NCBI RefSeq assembly: GCF_001522545.3
Contig: NC_031769.1
Coordinates: forward strand, 5,703,999 to 5,767,998
Direction: 5' to 3'
Length of the DNA stretch: 64,000 bases
From: Parus major
Lineage: Eukaryota > Chordata > Aves > Passeriformes > Paridae
The translations under genes were made by a program, and so were the position numbers. Below are positions 58,429 through 64,000 of the stretch, piece after piece. Position 1 is the first letter of the stretch; the number at the start of each line of letters is the position of its first letter. The notes beneath the pieces are model-generated. The model saw only the letters and a list, made by a program, of their open reading frames with translations, did not search any database and had not been told where the DNA came from.

Positions 58429-59110
58429 GACTGTTCACAAGTTTTCCCTGAAAAGCAAACAAACTGAAATGTATATGGGATTGGCTGAGCTAATCCTGTT
58501 TACAGTTCCTGTGTTCTGCTGTACCACCTGGACTCATTCCCTTCGTTTCACCAGCCATCTGGCTCCTTTACCTGGTTTGTGGCTCTGCAGCTTACCTGTG
58601 CTTGGGAGGAGACTGACTTGTATAAACCATTCATGTGACTACATGTGATGGCTTCTCCGTGATCCTGAGGGAATGGCGCAGCACAAATAATTAATAGTAA
58701 TTTCTGATCTAATACAAACTCGTTACATGTTAAATGCTCTTCTAATGAGAAGCGAAGCTCACATCCCTGAAGACAGAGCTTATGTCTCAGGTTTAAGGAT
58801 GCTATCCCAGTAATTCCTCCTGCCACACACAGGAAGGCTGCACAAGTCACTTTCACAGGAGGTCAGAGAGTCAAATAGTGTGACTGGAATTTTAAAAAGG
58901 TTGGGTAACTTTTATGACCATTAATAATGTTTGTATTGAATGCCAGCTCAAACTGTAATGAAGTTAATTGAATCTCCTGTCCCAATGTATAAGGCAACCG
59001 CCTGAAGGTCCAGAGGCAGACTCCATGTGACAGCAACTCAGAGCCCTGGACAAACAAGGCAATTGAGGCACAGCTTGCTAGTAGCAGGTGTTTGTCACTG
59101 CTGAAGGCAG

Positions 59111-59773
59111 AGTTTCAAAGTATATCTAACAAAGCCAATTGTTCTGTACATCAGAACAATTCTAACATGATACATGCTTTTTCTGAGGTACAGAGAAGCC
59201 AACTTCAAGACTATCCACAGGGTTTGACAGAGTACTGTGTTTACTGTTCTCTCCCTGGCTAAGGCAGGAAAGGACTGAGCTGAGGCAGGTAACACAACTG
59301 TAAGACACAAGCATATTGGGAAGGCAGGAGTAATTATTAGCAAGTCAGGTACAGCAGACTTACACATGTGAGCCTGCTAAGCCTTCCCAGAACTCTGTGC
59401 ACTGCATATCTGGAGTCTTGTCACCTGCAGACACAGAACTTCCAAGGGGATTCCCAGGATCTGCAGGATTTCAGCCTGATTCAGTCACTCATTTACGATG
59501 CAATCCAAGGAGCATGAAGGAACAAGTGAACTGTCTCAGCTCAGGCAACTGGGAAACTCAAGTGTGTTGAACAGTCTCGGCTGCAATGTGTCAAGTTCCT
59601 GCCAAAAGCCTCCTCTGAAATCAGCCACTGCAGCACTTTGGGCACATCAGCAGATTGCTGCTATAAAATGCACACCAGCCTGCAACAAACTGAACTTTTA
59701 CCCTTTCCCAAACAGGAAAGGGCCCAGAATTTCTGAAGCAGCAAGGAGGCTTGGTTTATATGTCTCACAATGA
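59111..59773 (+). pseudogene. C9orf152-like second exon, frame-broken, with intact C-terminus
   Basis: The last 92 codons (59498-59773) are open and end in NFYPFPNRKGPRISEAARRL then GLYVSQ and a stop, closely like the remembered C-terminus of human C9orf152 (YYPFPQRKTPRISQAARNLG...). Upstream in that frame is a TGA at 59477. Earlier coding-like stretches lie in other frames: from 59111, after a possible acceptor GGCAG, EFQSISNKANC... to a TAA at 59260, containing MIHAFSEVQRSQL, which resembles the family's SMVNAV...ERRSSL; and about 59341-59570 in a third frame. Read together this is one long second exon broken by at least two frameshifts, so probably a decayed copy. Sequencing indels could give the same picture. 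A short, genuinely functional terminal exon starting near 59485 (after ATTCAG) is the alternative. Confidence 0.5.
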
Positions 59774-60261
59774 AGATGTTCAGTAATACCTAAAAGTTAG
59801 CCACAAAATTGACTAAAACTTAAAATAGCAAAGAAGTCTTCCTAGTTATATGGGTCAGCCTGCTGAGGGTTTACTACTTTTATTAGCTACAGAATATCAT
59901 GACTACATAATCTGTATTATCTTTATAACTACTTAAATCAATTGATACAACCTCTGCTCATTTCTGTTGTTGTTTAATGAGTCTTAGTAAATGGCATATT
60001 TTTATTATATATACATTTTATAATAACAACATACTGTTGGTTCTCAGTATTTTGTCAGAAAACAAAACTTGGAATTTATTACTCTGTTCCCTGACACCAT
60101 CTAATAACACACTTTCCTTACCAGAGTGTAACACATCTGTTACAAATATGTTACATACATACATGGTAACTGTTATTAAGGTGTGTGCACACAGAGAATG
60201 TAACCTTTTCAACTACACAGATGTAACTGTAGTAGCACAACTGATTTTTATAAAGGGGATT

Positions 60262-60627
60262 TAACATCTTGCCTGGTGAAGAGGAAGTTGTGTGGAGACC
60301 TCATTGCAACCTTCCAGTGTCTGAAGGGAGCCTACAGGGAAGCTGGAGAGGGACTTTTCATCAGCATTTGTAGTGACAGGACAAGGAGTAATGGGTACAA
60401 ATTGATAGAGGGGAAGTTTAGGCTGGATATTAGGAGGAAATTCTTTACTGTGAGGGTGGTGAGATATTGGAACAGGTTGCCCAGGAAGGCTGTGGATTCC
60501 CCAGCCTTGGCAGTGCTAAAGACCAGGTTGGACAATTCCTTGAGGAAGTGTCCCAGCCCATGGCATGGGGAGCTGGGACAAGATGGTCTTTAAGATCCCT
60601 TTTAATCCTTAACATTCCATGATTCGA
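60262..60627 (+). mobile_element. CR1 LINE 3' fragment, relatively well kept
   Basis: Carries the ORF2 end as a 105-codon open frame (DIRRKFFTVRVVRYWNRLPR, then KAVDSPAL) and the terminus AACATTCCATGATTCGATGA. It is one of the younger-looking CR1 copies in the window. The open frame is transposon-derived, not a host gene. Confidence 0.9.
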
Positions 60628-60911
60628 TGAACTTCTCTTGTGCCACAACAGCACCACAAACCTGTGCAAGTTTTCATAAGTGAGTGGTTATTACCAGTCT
60701 AACAGTTACAGTTTATGTCCTTCTAGACACAAACTCTTCTCAGCGAGAAAAATAAAACATCCCCTCACAAAGTATCTTGAAAAGAGACCAGTGGATAAAA
60801 AAAAAGCCTACTGTCAAAGCAATATGAGTGCTATCCAGTTCTACGAGAAGCTACCACTTTCTTTCACTCAAGGCAACTTCAAATCATTAATCTTCTGTAC
60901 AATTCCACTGA

Positions 60912-61042
60912 CTTTAACTCAGCGGGTTAGAGCTGATCTAATAACACCAAGGCTGTGGGTTTGATCCCTGTATGGACCATTCACTTCAGACTTCATCACC
61001 CCTGTGGGTCCCTCAGAACTCACGATATTCTGTGATTCTGTG
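60912..61042 (+). mobile_element. tRNA-Ile-headed SINE (TguSINE1-like), 5'-worn
   Basis: ACTCAGCGGGTTAGAGC, CTAATAACACCAAGGC and GTGGGTTTGATCCC are the same tRNA-Ile-like head, followed by the shared CR1-like tail ending ATATTCTGTGATTCTGTGA. The head lacks its first bases and has a short deletion. Confidence 0.8.
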
Positions 61043-62773
61043 ACCTCTGTTGTGCCTGATGGAGGATACTGCATCTGGAGATGTTTGCACAAACCTATCA
61101 AAGCTTACACTTCCAGCAATGGAGATTCACAGTTCTAAGAGTATCACAGGGCCTGAAGCCCAAAAGATGGGAAAAAGCATCGTGGAACCCACTGCTGTTT
61201 CCTCTGGCCGTACATCGCACTGTCCATTGTGACAAGTGCCCGCCTGGCTCCCGTGTCCCCACACCCCGGGTTCCATCAGAACCCACTGCTGTTGTGCCCC
61301 CGGCCCAGCCACTCCGGACCCTTCACCTCAAGGACAGCAGCTCTCACCTTGCTCCTGGGGAGGAGCTCAGGGAGCAGCTGGCTGGATCCCCAAGCATCCC
61401 CCGGAGACTGTGCCCATCCCATGGGGTGCAGGTGGGTGCCCGGGGCTGCTGCAGGGCAATCCCAGCTCAGTGGGATGCTTTGGTGCCTCCACTCTCCCAG
61501 AGTGTCAGAGCTGTGCCCAGTGCCTTTCCTCCTTGTCTTTAGGAAAAATCAATGCTGCTTTCTTTATTAATCTGCATTTATTAGCCAAACATCCTGACAA
61601 TTCTCTGCCCCTTCCATCAACAGTTTGGGTTTCAAGCCTTATTTCTCTACTTGGTTTATGCCACACAAAAGGTAAATTGTCTGTAGAGGATGACATTTCA
61701 GTTACAAAAACTCTGTTTGCATTAAAAGTGGCTCTTAGGAAAGAACCCTGACTGTTTACTCAAATTAGTTTTGAGATAGTCCTTTTAAACTCTTACCAAA
61801 AATGTGTCACTGCATGAAAATGAGCAGATGCACAATTGTATCTAAACTGCAGTTTAACAGCAATTTTTTTTCACATACTAGTGTCTTGGGCCCTTGATGG
61901 ATCTATTTCATGGACAAAAACTTGCAGTACACAGCCCCAGCAAAACTTTATACTTTACCTGATAGCCACACATTTTTCAAATTTTTGCCTCATTATGAGA
62001 CAATACTGTTAAAAGTTCATTAAGTTTTAAAATTTAGTTTACCGTGCATTTTAAGAGTTTGCTCAGCTGTCATTAACAAAATTATTATTTCTGTAGTTTA
62101 TTTCATTTTACAGAACAGCAGAAATCCTGAATGAATCAGAGTAAGGCATTCATGTCTCCAGTCTCCCTATTCCAAGTGTTGCTGACCCATATTTTTTTGA
62201 CTCTGCACCCAGGCCTGAATACTTTTAACATATTATTTGAAAGGCAACAATAAGCACAAAAGTATGAAAGCTTAACAAATACTCTCCTCCCATCCCACTG
62301 CCCCAAGAAACATCAGCAAGAATGTAACTGAAAGTTAAGGAAGAGAGAGTGGAGGGGGAAAGACACAAAATACACAGGAAAAAAGAAAAATATTTCCCAG
62401 GAACTCCTGGCATGGGGATGCTTCCACAACAGCATGCCTTTAAGAATTAGGATTGCTACATAAACCAGTATTACCCAGCTTTTTCTGCACTTGGCTGTGT
62501 TCAACGAGGGTTTGTACTTCACTGTTTTTTTTGGCAAAGGTTCATATGCTCACAACCTTAAGTAAACATTAAATCCAGCTATGCAGACCTGATCGTGAAC
62601 TCTTGTATGCAGGAGTTCCAGGCACTCGGCATGAAAACAACCTGAGTGACATCCCCAGCTCCAGTGCAGACCAGGCAACTCCCGACACAAGTCACCGTGC
62701 TTGGAAAAGTTACTCCTTCATTTAGCAAGATTTCAGATGCTTTGTACTTGATTTGCCTTTTTTTGCCAGCACA
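61043..62773. other. Non-coding, with a locally GC-rich patch
   Basis: 61.2-61.5 kb is GC-richer than its surroundings, with overlapping open frames of up to 171 codons in several frames and no domain. It could be a small regulatory or GC-biased patch ahead of the 62.8-kb exon. Confidence 0.4.
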
Positions 62774-62999
62774 ATGAAGGAAATGTCCTGCTTCTGCTTG
62801 ACTTTTTCTTCCTTGTTGGAACAGATGGTGAAGGTTTACAAATACGTGACTGGTATTTTTTCAGTGACTCATAGCTCAGAGTCACAGGTTTCAGAAGGTG
62901 ACAAGAAGCTCACCAAGATGGATGTAAGCATACTTGAAGAGCAGTATGACCATATAAAACAGAAGCAAAAACTGCAACACATTATTGTATATAAAACAG
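62774..62999 (+). CDS. Probable first coding exon of a C9orf152-like gene
   Basis: Open from an ATG at 62774 (in-frame alternatives at 62783 and 62825) for 75 codons plus one base to a donor CAG|GTATGC. The segment MDVSILEEQYDHIKQKQKLQ (residues 49-68), then HIIVYKT, resembles the N-terminal part of the human C9orf152 product as I remember it (LDVRFLRAQYEGLREQQRAQ, then hydrophobic residues and a Gly at the splice). Upstream, SCFC and FSSLL resemble the start of that protein. The segment is predicted helical and charged; no signal peptide is clear. Function unknown. The next exon would be beyond the window. Similarity is from memory and not searched, so the family call is tentative; a coding exon is likely. 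Confidence 0.55.
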
Positions 63000-64000
63000 G
63001 TATGCTTATATTTGTAGAAAAAAATGCATATGTAATGTAAAGATGATTTCTTTAAATCTTTAATAACACCTAGTTTGTTCTTTTTGTCTTCAGCTTCAAG
63101 AAAGGTAGAAGTAAATTCCTTTTCTGTCATTTTGGGGTTTTATTTGTTTTGCTGAAAGGTGGTTTCACATTTATATCAATAAGCTTCATGTCAGTGAAAT
63201 ATTATTATGTATTTGAAACAAATTAACATATTTGAGGTAAGGTTTTACAGGCTTTATATCAGTAAAATAAAGTTCTAAACATAAATAGTAAACCTTACAG
63301 TAACCATGTTCTTCATGTCTACGGTAAGTGTATTTGTGCAATGTTTTCTGTTAATATTTCTGCTCTCTTGAATGCTTCCATCAGAACCAGTAATTCTGGG
63401 TCACCTTTCCCTTTTTCCCATCTCTATCTGTGTAAAGAAAGACTACAGGAAGCAACAGCAAATATCAAGTAACAAGCACAAGTTGGGGTTTTGTTAAGAA
63501 ATAACTTTAATTAAAAGTCATAGTGGGTAACTAAGATACAAGCTTTGAGCAAAAGGTACTGTTTTGGAAGTATTTTCAGTGCATATTGCTTGGAAAGTGT
63601 ATAAATAGAAAAACAAGTAAGAATATGTACCACTCATCTACCTGCCATGTCAAATTTATATTTATATAAATATAGAAAGATTTTATATAAGAAACATACA
63701 ATTATTTTAAAGTTGTTGGTTAGACTACTGCTGACAATACTACACTGATACATCAGCTTTCCAAGTTAAAGTGATATTGAGAATATTAAGAAAACTTAAT
63801 TAAGTTGTCTTCTGAATTTAATTTTAATATAAAACCCATGCTTCATTCACCTCTCACATTAGTATTTAGCTCAACAAATGTAGAACTTAGGTTATTTAAT
63901 TCTTTACATTTTCCTCTACGTTTTTCAACAGTTCTAGAATTTGTCTGTGTCAGACTTCATGATCAAAACAATCAGAAAAAAACCAAGTAATTATGAACTA
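63000..64000. other. Probable first intron of the C9orf152-like gene
   Basis: AT-rich sequence following the donor at 63000, with no second exon recognised before the window ends. Confidence 0.4.

Larger units (their letters stand above)
49521..59110. other. Upstream flank of XYLB, repeats only
   Basis: Between the CpG island and the C9orf152-like remnant I see only the listed SINE, CR1 copies and simple repeats. A search by eye for a C9orf152-like first exon on the plus strand here found none. Confidence 0.55.

Noticed and set aside
60276..60593. 105-codon open frame
   Set aside because: It is the C-terminal end of CR1 ORF2, not a host gene.

Overview
The window reads as vertebrate nuclear DNA from a bird, most likely a songbird (Passeriformes). 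Three things point there: widely spaced small exons with GT-AG introns, many copies of the avian CR1 LINE (3' ends of the type ATTCTGTGATTCTGTGA), and two short SINEs with a tRNA-Ile-like head and a CR1-like tail, the layout described for TguSINE1. No prokaryotic gene, operon, CRISPR array or functional tRNA/rRNA gene was seen.

The one clearly supported gene is XYLB (xylulokinase), on the minus strand. Its first exon lies in a CpG island at about 48.7-49.5 kb. Fifteen exons, 23469-49169, can be read with consistent GT-AG junctions and reading phase, giving 426 codons without a stop. The last ~110 residues, including the adenine-binding glycine-rich stretch, were not found in the 23.4 kb to the left. 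Either intron 15 is very long, or the last exons are outside the window or too diverged to recognise by eye. The introns hold a CR1 ORF2 piece (39.3-40.3 kb), a nested pair of opposed CR1s in intron 1, a SINE/CR1 tail in intron 13, and an apparent assembly artefact in intron 14.

1-23.4 kb: no recognisable exon. It holds a long CR1 (1.8-3.4 kb), a minus-strand CR1 interrupted by two adjacent palindromes (8.15-8.7 kb), shorter CR1 ends, and AT-rich non-coding sequence.

49.5-64 kb: mostly repeats and non-coding DNA. It also carries two plus-strand pieces of what looks like a second gene family resembling human C9orf152: a frame-broken second-exon-like block ending in a well-kept C-terminus (about 59.1-59.8 kb) and, downstream, an intact first-exon-like block (62774-62999). 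Their order is reversed for a single gene, so they suggest a tandem duplication with one decayed copy, or a contig-order problem.

Points most worth a second look: an 18-base match to the Tn5/Nextera mosaic end between two exact 57-bp direct repeats (24519-24651), the reversed C9orf152-like pieces, the double palindrome at 8258-8345, and the missing XYLB 3' exons. I found no convincing undescribed system beyond these.
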